Shown here: positions 1 through 6,000 of the stretch, in pieces | Layout of the letters: each line of letters opens with the position of its first letter | Position numbering within the stretch: the first letter of the stretch is position 1 | Source of the DNA: Halorhodospira sp. | GTDB lineage: Bacteria > Pseudomonadota > Gammaproteobacteria > Nitrococcales > Halorhodospiraceae | Direction: 5' to 3' | Assembly: GCA_007127935.1 (NCBI GenBank) | Contig: SKYL01000025.1 | Coordinates: forward strand, 1 to 13,593 | Length of the DNA stretch: 13,593 bases | Program-made: the position numbers and the translations under genes | Notes under the pieces: model-generated | The model's database searches: none | Told to the model about the DNA's origin: nothing | The model's input: only the letters and a program-made list of their open reading frames with translations

Positions 1-264
1 ACGCCAGCGGCCGCCGCCGGCAGAAGCGGCGTCGAGGCCCGGATCGTGGCGCCCCTGGAGCCGGTCCGCCACGCCTTTACCCACTTCGAGCTGCTCATCG
101 AACCGATCCGCCTTCGCGCCACACCCGGCGTGAACGGGTGCCGCCTCCACGGCAGCCCGCCCCGGCGCTGGTACCGGGGCGGCGGCGACGACCCTCCCAC
201 CGCGCTGCCCGCTCCCGTAGCGCGGCTCCTGGAACGGTCCCCGGGACGACCCGCCGGCGGATGA
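1..264 (+). CDS. mutY: A/G-specific adenine glycosylase MutY, C-terminal end (partial)
   Basis: The frame is open from base 1 to the TGA at 262-264, giving the last 87 residues; the 5' part lies outside the window. The visible segment has the look of the C-terminal NUDIX-like domain of MutY, which recognises 8-oxoG opposite the adenine to be excised. The residues RHAFTHFELLIEP match the conserved 'RH.F.HF.L.I.P' strand, and the tail WYRGGGDDPPTALPAPVARLL matches the family end (W-Y, then PP..GLAAPV..LL in E. coli). The catalytic glycosylase domain and the Fe-S cluster are not in the window, so activity cannot be judged. The gene directly precedes yggX, the usual gammaproteobacterial order, which supports the assignment. 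The Ala/Arg/Gly-rich stretch at the left edge is probably the variable linker of the domain. Confidence 0.85.
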   Translation, partial: TPAAAAGRSGVEARIVAPLEPVRHAFTHFELLIEPIRLRATPGVNGCRLHGSPPRRWYRGGGDDPPTALPAPVARLLERSPGRPAGG

Positions 265-289
265 CCCGACCGGGGCGGTCTGGTATACA
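261..289 (+). promoter_or_regulatory. Possible promoter for yggX
   Basis: A -35-like ATGACC (261-266, 4 of 6 matches to TTGACA) is followed after 17 bp by TATACA (284-289), which carries an upstream TG (281-282) as in extended -10 promoters. It overlaps the mutY stop codon and lies about 95 bp before the yggX start. It would give yggX a transcript independent of mutY. This is pattern reading only. Confidence 0.35.
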
Positions 290-382
290 GTGGACCCGCA
301 CGGGAAGCACCCGGCGGCGACGCCCCTCGGCCCGCCATGCTGGCATCATTCCTGCTTAGCTTCAGATAACGACGAGGTAACC

Positions 383-655
383 ATGGCCCGCACCGTGCAC
401 TGCGTGAAACTCGGACAAGATCTGCCGGGGCTCGATCGCCCCCCCTATCCCGGAAACCTGGGGCAGCGGATCTACGCCCACGTCTCCCAACAGGCATGGC
501 AGATGTGGATCCAGCAGCAGACGATGTTGATCAACGAGTACCGCCTCACGCCGGTGGACCCAAAGGCCCGGGAGTTCTTGGAGCGCGAGATGGAGGCCTT
601 CTTCTTCGGCCGCGGCTCCGCAGCCCCTCCGGACTACCAACCGCCGTCTGATTGA
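383..655 (+). CDS. yggX: YggX-type Fe(2+)-trafficking / oxidative damage protection protein
   Basis: This 90-residue protein starts MARTVHCVKLG and belongs to the YggX family, small cytosolic proteins that protect Fe-S clusters against oxidative damage and are linked to iron movement. The conserved N-terminal cysteine (Cys7), the segment PPYPGNLGQRIY, and the central WQMWIQQQTMLINEYRL helix are all present, and the length matches the family norm of about 90 residues. The ATG at 383 is preceded by GAGG with a 5-base spacing; an in-frame ATG at 290 would add 31 low-complexity residues unlike the family and is rejected. mutY-yggX adjacency is typical of Gammaproteobacteria and fits a shared theme of oxidative-damage repair (MutY itself carries an Fe-S cluster). 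Confidence 0.95.
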   Translation: MARTVHCVKLGQDLPGLDRPPYPGNLGQRIYAHVSQQAWQMWIQQQTMLINEYRLTPVDPKAREFLEREMEAFFFGRGSAAPPDYQPPSD

Positions 656-692
656 CGCCTCAAAGGACTACCCCACCACCCCGACGAAATAG

Positions 693-727
693 TGACGCGT
701 CAATTTATTGACGTCAATTAGTTGACG
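693..727. repeat. Cluster of interlocking GTCAA/TTGAC palindromes upstream of tRNA-Phe
   Basis: Two perfect palindromes, TGACGCGTCA (693-702) and TTGACGTCAA (708-717), are followed by a further half-site TTGACG (722-727). Neighbouring half-sites also pair with each other: CGTCAAT (698-704) with ATTGACG (707-713), and CGTCAA (712-717) with TTGACG (722-727). The stretch is AT-rich compared with its surroundings and lies about 20 bp before the -35 box of the tRNA promoter. It could be a multi-site operator or a weak terminator for yggX; no regulator can be named from sequence. Confidence 0.55.
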
Positions 728-747
728 GCCCCGGGTGTTTGGGATGC

Positions 748-776
748 TTGACCCCCGGGCCCGGATCGGCTTGAAT
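748..776 (+). promoter_or_regulatory. Sigma-70-type promoter of tRNA-Phe
   Basis: TTGACC (748-753, 5 of 6) and TTGAAT (771-776, 4 of 6) are separated by exactly 17 bp. The expected start would fall near 783, just before the mature tRNA 5' end at 787. The bases after the -10 box are G/C-rich (GTGCACCCCC), as in discriminators of promoters under stringent control; that regulatory reading is inference. Confidence 0.6.
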
Positions 777-786
777 GTGCACCCCC

Positions 787-862
787 GGCCAGGTAGCTCA
801 GTCGGTAGAGCAGGGGACTGAAAATCCCCGTGTCGGCGGTTCGATTCCGTCCCTGGCCACCA
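787..862 (+). tRNA. tRNA-Phe (anticodon GAA)
   Basis: A complete 76-nt cloverleaf can be drawn. The acceptor stem GGCCAGG (787-793) pairs with CCTGGCC (852-858), followed by discriminator A and an encoded CCA (860-862). The D arm GCTC...GAGC is normal. The anticodon stem GGGGA/TCCCC encloses loop CTGAAAA, placing GAA at positions 34-36, which reads Phe codons. The T arm GGCGG-TTCGATT-CCGTC has one G-T pair. The sequence closely resembles the E. coli tRNA-Phe. It converges with the J-domain gene 7 bp downstream. Confidence 0.97.
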
Positions 863-869
863 CTTCCCC

Positions 870-1142
870 TTACCGAAGCCGCATATCCCCCTCTTTTCGG
901 GCGATCCACGCGTCGTGCCGCCGCCGCTTTTCCGGGTCCGCGAGGACGTTGTAGGCCCGATTGATCAGCGACATGATCCGAACGGCCTTCGGGCTGTTCC
1001 GATTGCGGTCGGGATGGTACTTCTGCGAGAGGACGCGGTAGGCGGCACGGATCACCTCCGGCGGCGCCGTTCGGTCGACCTTCAGGTTGTCGTAGTGGGT
1101 CCGAACCTTTCGAATGACTCGGATGGTCGGTGAATACCGCAT
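870..1142 (-). CDS. Small J-domain (DnaJ-like) protein
   Basis: This 90-residue protein is almost entirely a J domain (about residues 15-78). It opens with THYDNLKVDRTA, has helix II ending in the HPD motif (residues 43-45, in KYHPDRN), and closes with the INRAYNVLADPEKRRRHD helix III/IV pattern. The HPD triplet is the element that stimulates Hsp70 ATPase, so it should act with DnaK. There is no Gly/Phe region, zinc finger, client-binding domain or membrane segment, so it is a minimal class C J protein whose specificity cannot be read. The ATG is preceded on this strand by GGGGTGA. It runs toward the tRNA-Phe gene with only 7 bp between their ends. Confidence 0.85.
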   Translation of the reverse strand: MRYSPTIRVIRKVRTHYDNLKVDRTAPPEVIRAAYRVLSQKYHPDRNRNSPKAVRIMSLINRAYNVLADPEKRRRHDAWIARKEGDMRLR

Positions 1143-1394
1143 ACGTCACCCCGGATGTCTGGACTATTCAACGCCACCCGCCCCACGGGCCGGCGGGACG
1201 GGCCGCATTCGGTGACGTGCAGGTTCAATGCCACTGGAATAGTTGTCGGGTTTTCAATGGGATGGCGCATCCATACCGGATGCCGCCCCCGGCCGGGACG
1301 GCGCCGGTGTAAGGTTCCTCGACGCCGATCATGGCGCGCCCATCGGCGAGGTGGCTACAATCGGGGCCTTCGGCCGGTCAAGGGGACGCACAAC

Positions 1395-1634
1395 GTGGAA
1401 ATCGAACTTTACGGTGTATTGAAGGAAGCGGCGGGCACCGAGTTGCTGGATGTCCCCGTTCCGGAAAGCGGCACGGTGGCTGGGGCCTTGGAGGACTTGG
1501 CGGCGCGCCATCCGGCGCTGGCCGGCCGCCTGGAACGGGTGGCGGTGGCGGTGGGCGATCAACTCGTCCACCGTGACACGCCGGTGGACGAGAAGACCCG
1601 CCTAGTACTGCTGCCGCCGGTGAGCGGCGGCTGA
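1395..1634 (+). CDS. moaD: MoaD-like molybdopterin synthase sulfur-carrier subunit
   Basis: This 79-residue beta-grasp protein ends in PPVSGG, with the C-terminal Gly-Gly that MoaD uses as an adenylate and then as a thiocarboxylate to donate sulfur to molybdopterin precursor via MoaE. The N-terminal MEIELYGVLKEAAG strand-turn and the LVLLPPVSGG end match MoaD well. The start is GTG at 1395 with AAGGGG nine bases upstream; the frame stays open further upstream (to 1155) but that part has no family resemblance. Neither moaE nor other moa genes are nearby; neighbours are an oppositely oriented J-domain gene and rpiA. A related carrier such as ThiS is less likely, since the PPVxGG end is characteristic of MoaD. 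Confidence 0.85.
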   Translation: MEIELYGVLKEAAGTELLDVPVPESGTVAGALEDLAARHPALAGRLERVAVAVGDQLVHRDTPVDEKTRLVLLPPVSGG

Positions 1635-1645
1635 CGGTACCCACG

Positions 1646-2308
1646 CTACTCCGCGGTGAGCGTACGCACCCCTTGCTCCGACCCCACCAGCAGCAGATCG
1701 GCCGGCCGCAGAGCGAAGATGCCGTTGGTCACGACGCCCGGGATGTTGTTCAGGGTCTGCTCCAACTTCCGCGGCTCGGTAATGGAAAGTTCATGGACAT
1801 CCAGGATGATGTTGCCGTTGTCGGTGGTGAAGCCTTCACGCAGTTCGGGCCGGCCGCCCAGGCGGACGATCTCCCGGGCCACCGTACTACGGGCCATGGG
1901 AATGACTTCCACCGGCAGCGGGAACTTGCCCAGCACATCCACCAGCTTGCTCTCATCGACGATGCAGACGAACCGCTCCGCCGCCGAGGCGACGATCTTC
2001 TCCCGGGTCAGCGCGCCGCCGCCGCCCTTGATCAGTTGCAGGAAGCGGTTGGTTTCGTCGGCGCCGTCGACGTAAAGGGAGAGGGGGCCGGCGGTGTTGA
2101 GGTCCACCACATCGATGCCGTGGGCGCGCATCCGCTCGGTGCTGGCCTCGGAGCTGGAGACGGCGCCGCGGATGCGGTCGCGCATGTCGGCCAGGGCGTC
2201 GATGAAGAAGTTCACCGTGGAACCGGTCCCGACACCAACGATGGTGCCCTCTTCCACGTACTCCAGTGCGGCTTCCGCCGCCATGCGCTTTTGCGAGTCA
2301 CCGGCCAT
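1646..2308 (-). CDS. rpiA: Ribose-5-phosphate isomerase A
   Basis: This 220-residue protein interconverts ribose 5-phosphate and ribulose 5-phosphate in the non-oxidative pentose phosphate pathway. All family motifs are visible: GVGTGSTVNFFID (phosphate loop, about residues 25-37), SSSEAST (51-57), DGADE (81-85) and KGGGGALTREK (94-104). The catalytic glutamate, acidic residues and lysine known from E. coli RpiA correspond to Glu104, Asp82, Asp85 and Lys95 here. Length equals the E. coli enzyme (about 219). The ATG has a strong AAGGAGG Shine-Dalgarno. It is divergent from ilvA with 56 bp between the start codons and convergent with moaD, with 11 bp between stops. Confidence 0.97.
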   Translation of the reverse strand: MAGDSQKRMAAEAALEYVEEGTIVGVGTGSTVNFFIDALADMRDRIRGAVSSSEASTERMRAHGIDVVDLNTAGPLSLYVDGADETNRFLQLIKGGGGALTREKIVASAAERFVCIVDESKLVDVLGKFPLPVEVIPMARSTVAREIVRLGGRPELREGFTTDNGNIILDVHELSITEPRKLEQTLNNIPGVVTNGIFALRPADLLLVGSEQGVRTLTAE

Positions 2309-2364
2309 GGGGGTTCTCCTCCTTCTTCGTCATCGGGTGCCCGGTCGGGTTATTCTGTAGGACT

Positions 2365-3939
2365 ATGGCAAGCCATGATACCGAATTGAAGCCCCCGCCC
2401 GGCACCGCCGCCACCCCCACCGGGGCGCAGTGGTCGTATCTGGAGCGCATTCTCACCGCCTGCGTCTACGACGTGGCGCAGCAGACACCGCTGGAGGCGG
2501 CGCCGATCCTGTCGGCCCGGCTCGGCAATACGCTGCTGCTGAAGCGGGAGGATCTGCAACCAGTCTTCTCGTTCAAGCTGCGCGGGGCGTACAACTGCAT
2601 CTCCCGGCTCCCCGAGGCCGCGCGGCGGCGGGGCGTGATCTGCGCCTCGGCGGGGAACCACGCTCAGGGGGTGGCGCTGGCCGCCCGGCTGCTGGGCATC
2701 GAGGCCACCATCGTCATGCCGCGCACCACACCACAGATCAAGGTGGACGCGGTGGAGCGGTTCGGCGGCAAGGTGGTCCTTCACGGCGACGGTTACGACC
2801 CCGCCGCCCAAAAGGCCCAGGAGCTGGTGGAACGCCACGGCCTCACCTACATCCCGCCCTACGACCACCCCGATGTTATCGCCGGCCAGGGAACGGTGGG
2901 GATGGAGATCCTGCATCAGCACCCACGGGCCATTGACGCCGTCTTCATCCCGGTGGGGGGCGGCGGGCTGGCGGCCGGCATCGCCGTCTATATCAAACAG
3001 CTGCGTCCGGACATCCGCATCATTGCGGTGGAGCCGGAGGATACGCCGACCCTGGCCGAGAGTCTGGAGCGGGGGGAGCGGATCGTCCTCGATCAGGTGG
3101 GGCTCTTCGCCGACGGCGTAGCGGTGAAGCAGATCGGCGAATATACGTACCCGATCCTCCGCGATCTCACCGACGAGGTGGTGCTGGTGAGCACCGACGA
3201 GATCTGCGCCGCCATCAAGGACATCTTCGAGGAGACCCGCTCCATCCTGGAGCCGGCCGGCGCGCTGGGCGTGGCCGGGGCGAAGAAGTACGTGGAAGAC
3301 CGCGGCGTCCGCGGCGAGACCCTGGTGGCCATCAACAGCGGCGCCAACATGAACTTCTCCCGCCTGGCCCACGTGGCCGAACGGGCGGAGCTGGGAGAAC
3401 ACCGGGAGGCGGTGCTGGCGGTGACCATTCCGGAGCGCCCCGGCGCCTTCCGCCGCTTCTGCGAAACCATCGGCACCCGGCCCATCACCGAGTTCAACTA
3501 CCGCATGGCCGACCCGGATGTGGCCCACGTCTACACCGGGATCGCGCTGCGGGACGGCGACCGGGAACGCCTCGACCTGGTGGCGTCCCTCCAGGAGCAG
3601 GACTACCCGGTCCTCGACCTGACCCGGGACGAGATGGCCAAGGTCCATGTGCGGCACATGGTGGGTGGGCGCGGCCACGGCGTGGAGTACGAAGTGTTAT
3701 ACCGTTTCGAGTTCCCGGAGCGGCTAGGCGCTCTGATGCAGTTCCTCTCCAGCATCGGTGATCGCTGGAACATCAGCCTCTTCCACTACCGCAACAACGG
3801 GGACGCCTATGGGCGGGTGCTATGCGGGATTCAGGTTCCGCCGGCGGAGCGCGCCGAGTTCGTGGCTTTTTTGGAGCGTTTGGGCTATCAGTATGCGGAG
3901 GAGACCGCCAACCCCGCATACCGTCTCTTTCTCAGTTGA
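2365..3939 (+). CDS. ilvA: Biosynthetic threonine ammonia-lyase (threonine deaminase)
   Basis: This 524-residue PLP enzyme converts threonine to 2-oxobutanoate and ammonia, the committed step of isoleucine synthesis. The PLP lysine is Lys71 in SFKLRGAYN; ASAGNHAQGVA and the phosphate-binding loop PVGGGGLAAG (196-205) follow. The last roughly 190 residues form two ACT-like regulatory domains, with LAVTIPERPGAF, TEFNYRMAD, FEFPERLGAL and WNISLFHYRNNG, so this is the long, isoleucine-inhibited biosynthetic form (E. coli 514 aa) rather than the catabolic TdcB. The ATG at 2365 aligns with the family start; upstream frame extension to 2266 is inside rpiA and rejected. Its Shine-Dalgarno is poor (AGGA only 2 bases from ATG). 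It is separated from the other ilv genes here. Confidence 0.97.
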   Translation: MASHDTELKPPPGTAATPTGAQWSYLERILTACVYDVAQQTPLEAAPILSARLGNTLLLKREDLQPVFSFKLRGAYNCISRLPEAARRRGVICASAGNHAQGVALAARLLGIEATIVMPRTTPQIKVDAVERFGGKVVLHGDGYDPAAQKAQELVERHGLTYIPPYDHPDVIAGQGTVGMEILHQHPRAIDAVFIPVGGGGLAAGIAVYIKQLRPDIRIIAVEPEDTPTLAESLERGERIVLDQVGLFADGVAVKQIGEYTYPILRDLTDEVVLVSTDEICAAIKDIFEETRSILEPAGALGVAGAKKYVEDRGVRGETLVAINSGANMNFSRLAHVAERAELGEHREAVLAVTIPERPGAFRRFCETIGTRPITEFNYRMADPDVAHVYTGIALRDGDRERLDLVASLQEQDYPVLDLTRDEMAKVHVRHMVGGRGHGVEYEVLYRFEFPERLGALMQFLSSIGDRWNISLFHYRNNGDAYGRVLCGIQVPPAERAEFVAFLERLGYQYAEETANPAYRLFLS

Positions 3940-3967
3940 CGGCCACGCCGCAAGCGGCGCGGCCGTC
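3938..3967 (+). terminator. Strong GC hairpin at the ilvA stop codon
   Basis: GACGGCC (3938-3944) pairs with GGCCGTC (3961-3967) and, after one A/C mismatch, CGCCGC (3946-3951) faces GCGGCG (3954-3959). The stem begins inside the ilvA TGA. No T-tract follows, so it is not a canonical intrinsic terminator; it may protect the mRNA 3' end or be part of the adjoining repeat element. Confidence 0.4.
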
Positions 3968-4043
3968 ACCGCGAGGCCCGAAGGGCCGTGGCGGTCTCCT
4001 TCAGAGGACTGGATTGCCGCGGGCCTTCGGCCCTCGCAATGAC
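3965..4043. repeat. Imperfect palindromic intergenic repeat, copy 1 (GTCA..GCGAGG type)
   Basis: The left arm GTCACCGCGAGGCCCGAAGG and the right arm, read in reverse complement GTCATTGCGAGGGCCGAAGG, match over about 33 bases with a few mismatches, around a loop near 4000-4010. Each arm also carries its own small hairpin (GGCCCGAAGGGCC; GGGCCTTCGGCCC). The terminal GTCATTGCGAG recurs at 5806-5890 and 5920-5930. It resembles the REP/MITE-like GTCATTGCGAG repeats seen between genes in many proteobacteria. Confidence 0.7.
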
Positions 4044-4079
4044 GGATTCAGGATCAATGAGCACTGGAGGCACCGGACC

Positions 4080-4694
4080 ATGGCCGCAATCCGCGAAGCG
4101 ATCATCGACGCCGCCGTCGAGTTGGCCGAAGAGCAGGGCTGGGAGGCCGTCCGCCTCTACGAGGTGGCCCAGCGCCTCGGCGTCTCGCTGCTCACCCTTT
4201 CGCGCTACTTCCGGGAAAAGGACGAGATCATCGACGCCTGGTTCGACCGCGCCGACGAGGCGATGCTGGCCGTGGCGGATCGGCCCGGTTTCACCGAACT
4301 CACCCCCCGGCAGCGTGTCCACCGCTTGATCATGGCCTACCTGGAGCGGCTCGGCCCCCACCGCCGGGTGACCCGGGAGATGGTCGGCCACAAGCTGGAG
4401 TTCGGACACCTCCACGTCCAGATCCCGGCGGTGCTGCGCATCAGCCGCACCGTGCAGTGGATTCGCGAGGCGGCCCGGCGCGACGACACCTTCTTTCTGC
4501 GCGGCCTCGCGGAGACGGTGCTGACCTCGGTCTTTGTCGCCACCTTCCTCGGCTGTCTCAACGACGACAGCCGGGGCTTCGAGGGGACCCGCCGGCGGCT
4601 CGACGGTATGCTCTCCATGGGCGAGACGGCGGCCCACGCCGCAAAACCCGCATTGCGCAAGCTGCCGCTGCCCAGCCTGCAGATGCCGCTGTGA
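4080..4694 (+). CDS. TetR/AcrR-type regulator with COQ9-like C-terminus
   Basis: This 204-residue protein begins with a TetR helix-turn-helix: AIREAIIDAAVELAEEQGWEAVRLYEVAQRLGVSLLTLSRYFREKDEI is split here as helix 1 (about residues 4-19) and the recognition helices (about 27-50), including the signature tyrosine-phenylalanine of 'SRYFREKDEI'. The C-terminal half, with ETVLTSVFVATFLGCLNDDS followed by a TRRRLDGML helix, recalls the COQ9-like TetR C-terminal domain, a lipid-binding fold in mitochondrial COQ9; this is a remembered resemblance. ATG at 4080 has GGAGG nine bases upstream. The membrane hydrolase gene starts four bases after its stop, so the pair is probably co-transcribed. Ligand and targets are unknown. 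Confidence 0.8.
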   Translation: MAAIREAIIDAAVELAEEQGWEAVRLYEVAQRLGVSLLTLSRYFREKDEIIDAWFDRADEAMLAVADRPGFTELTPRQRVHRLIMAYLERLGPHRRVTREMVGHKLEFGHLHVQIPAVLRISRTVQWIREAARRDDTFFLRGLAETVLTSVFVATFLGCLNDDSRGFEGTRRRLDGMLSMGETAAHAAKPALRKLPLPSLQMPL

Positions 4695-4698
4695 CGCC

Positions 4699-5760
4699 TT
4701 GGACCCGCTGACCCACGCCCTCAGCGGGGCTGTGGCCGCACGCGCCACCGCCCCCAAGCCGAACCACGACCTGCCCGGCCCCGCGGCCCGCACCGCCGCC
4801 GGGACCACCGCCGCCCTCTTTCCCGACATCGACGTGGCGCTCCGGCTGGTGGACCCGCTCTTCTACTTGACCTACCACCGCGGCATCACTCACTCCCTGA
4901 TCATGGCGCCGGTGTGGGCGCTCCTGCTGGCCATCCTCTTCTCAGCCGTCAGCCGCGGGCGGTATACCTGGAGCACCTTCTACGGCGTGAGCCTGCTCGG
5001 TCTGCTGATCCATATCTTCGGCGACCTGATCAACGAGTACGGCACCCAGATCTTCGCGCCGCTCTCCACCCAAGCCTTCTCCCTGAGCACCACCTTCGTC
5101 GTCGACCCTTATCTCACCGGCCTTCTCCTGGCGGGCCTTGCCCTCTCCTACGTGTGGCGCCTGAACGTCGGGGCCGCCCTCGGCCTGTTGGCATGCACCG
5201 TACTCATCGCGCTACAGGCGACCCAGTTCCAGCACGCCCGCGCCCTGGGGGCCGACTTGGCCCAGCAACTGGCCTCACGCGCGGGGGCGCCGGCGGCGGC
5301 GGTCCACGTCCTGCCTCAGCCGTTCTCGCCGTTCAACTGGATGGTGGTCCTGGAGGAGCGGGACCGCTACCGCCTGACGCGAGTCAACCTGGCCCGCCGC
5401 GATGCCCTGGAGTCCGGCGACGACTACTGGATCGGCCGGCGGATGGTCGCCGCCTACCGCCCCGCGCACGACCTGCGGTGGCAGACCTTCCAGCGGTACG
5501 ATCCCCGCGACCCGGGACGCGCAAGGGAGGTGTGGCACCACCCGGAGTTGGCCGACTTCCGGCGCTTCGCCGGTCTGCCCGCCCACTACGGGACCACCTA
5601 CGGCCCGGTCTGCGTCTGGTTCCAGGATCTGCGCTTTCGCGCGCCGGAGATCCGGCCGCCCTTCATCTACGGTGCCTGCGGTGGGCCGGAGGCGTGGCGG
5701 CTCCACCGCCTCGACGCCGTCACCGGCAAGCCGCGCCCCAGTGGGCGACCCCGCGGTTAA
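4699..5760 (+). CDS. YdjM-like membrane-bound metal-dependent hydrolase
   Basis: This 353-residue protein starts at TTG 4699 and reads (M)DPLTHALSGA, the stereotyped N-terminus of the YdjM/DUF457 metal-dependent hydrolase family. The putative metal ligands follow in order: His6, FPDID (41-45), YHRGITHS (59-66) and HIFGDLINEYGT (105-116). Hydrophobic membrane segments lie at about 66-84, 96-108, 136-152 and 155-174. The C-terminal part (about 185-353) is soluble and rich in Trp, Tyr and Arg. Substrate is not known for the family; several members are induced by DNA damage or envelope stress. The TTG start is chosen because the motif begins there; no good Shine-Dalgarno is visible, which fits translational coupling to the TetR gene four bases before. 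Confidence 0.85.
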   Translation: MDPLTHALSGAVAARATAPKPNHDLPGPAARTAAGTTAALFPDIDVALRLVDPLFYLTYHRGITHSLIMAPVWALLLAILFSAVSRGRYTWSTFYGVSLLGLLIHIFGDLINEYGTQIFAPLSTQAFSLSTTFVVDPYLTGLLLAGLALSYVWRLNVGAALGLLACTVLIALQATQFQHARALGADLAQQLASRAGAPAAAVHVLPQPFSPFNWMVVLEERDRYRLTRVNLARRDALESGDDYWIGRRMVAAYRPAHDLRWQTFQRYDPRDPGRAREVWHHPELADFRRFAGLPAHYGTTYGPVCVWFQDLRFRAPEIRPPFIYGACGGPEAWRLHRLDAVTGKPRPSGRPRG

Positions 5761-5805
5761 GGAATGACTGAGCACCTCCCGTCCCGTCAACACGAGCTAC
5801 CCCAC

Positions 5806-5890
5806 GTCATTGCGAGCGTAGCGAAGCAATCTCCACCACATGGGCGCATGCCCATGGAGATTGCTTCGTCGCTCCGCTCCTCGTAATGAC
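5806..5890. repeat. Palindromic intergenic repeat, copy 2 (GTCATTGCGAG ends)
   Basis: The element begins GTCATTGCGAG (5806-5816) and ends CTCGTAATGAC (5880-5890). Inside, CGAAGCAATCTCCA (5822-5835) and TGGAGATTGCTTCG (5855-5868) form a perfect 14-bp stem. The loop has its own inverted repeat, CATGGGC (5839-5845) and GCCCATG (5850-5856). The ends match copy 1 at 3965-4043, and the GAAGCAATCTCC stem is the classic core of this widespread intergenic repeat. As RNA it would fold strongly in either direction. Confidence 0.8.
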
Positions 5891-5898
5891 CGGGGCTG

Positions 5899-5935
5899 GC
5901 TCGCGTTGACGGAGCGCCGCTCGCAATGACGGATT
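5899..5935. repeat. Partial copy of the GTCATTGCGAG repeat
   Basis: CTCGCAATGACGGATT at 5920-5935 is identical to 4033-4048 at the end of copy 1, including five bases beyond the palindrome end. The piece immediately before it (GGCTCGCGTTGACGGAGCGC) is a degenerate arm. This looks like a remnant or a tandem insertion beside copy 2. Confidence 0.6.
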
Positions 5936-5962
5936 GTTCAACATTTCTCTAAACAGTAGAGT
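5934..5962 (+). promoter_or_regulatory. Possible promoter for the polysaccharide deacetylase gene
   Basis: TTGTTC (5934-5939) and TAGAGT (5957-5962) are spaced by 17 bp in the only AT-rich stretch before the gene, about 40 bp upstream of its ATG. The match is modest (3 and 4 of 6). The -35 box begins in the last bases of the repeat remnant. Confidence 0.35.
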
Positions 5963-6000
5963 GAGCGCGTTCAAATGCATGGGAAACGGGGAGAGGCGCA

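Noticed and set aside
787..862. tRNA-Phe as an attachment site for an integrated element
   Set aside because: No integrase and no second copy of the tRNA 3' end is present in the window; flanking genes look like core chromosome.
718..1149. A 143-codon minus-strand frame across the tRNA-Phe gene
   Set aside because: Part of it (GRNRTADTGIFSPLLYRLSYLA) is the reverse complement of the tRNA, a well-known false protein annotation; the rest is the J-domain gene read in another frame.
1143..1218. Inverted repeat ACGTCACC (1143-1150) and GGTGACGT (1211-1218) upstream of the J-domain gene
   Set aside because: The arms are only 8 bp with a 60-bp gap; too weak to call a structure or operator, although the TGACGT core recalls the cluster at 693-727.
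2350..3678. A 442-codon frame antisense to ilvA
   Set aside because: High GC leaves antisense frames open; the translation is His/Gln/Asp-rich with no recognisable domain, while the opposite strand is clearly IlvA.
3966..4829. A 287-codon minus-strand frame opposite the TetR gene and the start of the hydrolase
   Set aside because: It spans two well-supported plus-strand genes and the repeat element, and shows no domain.
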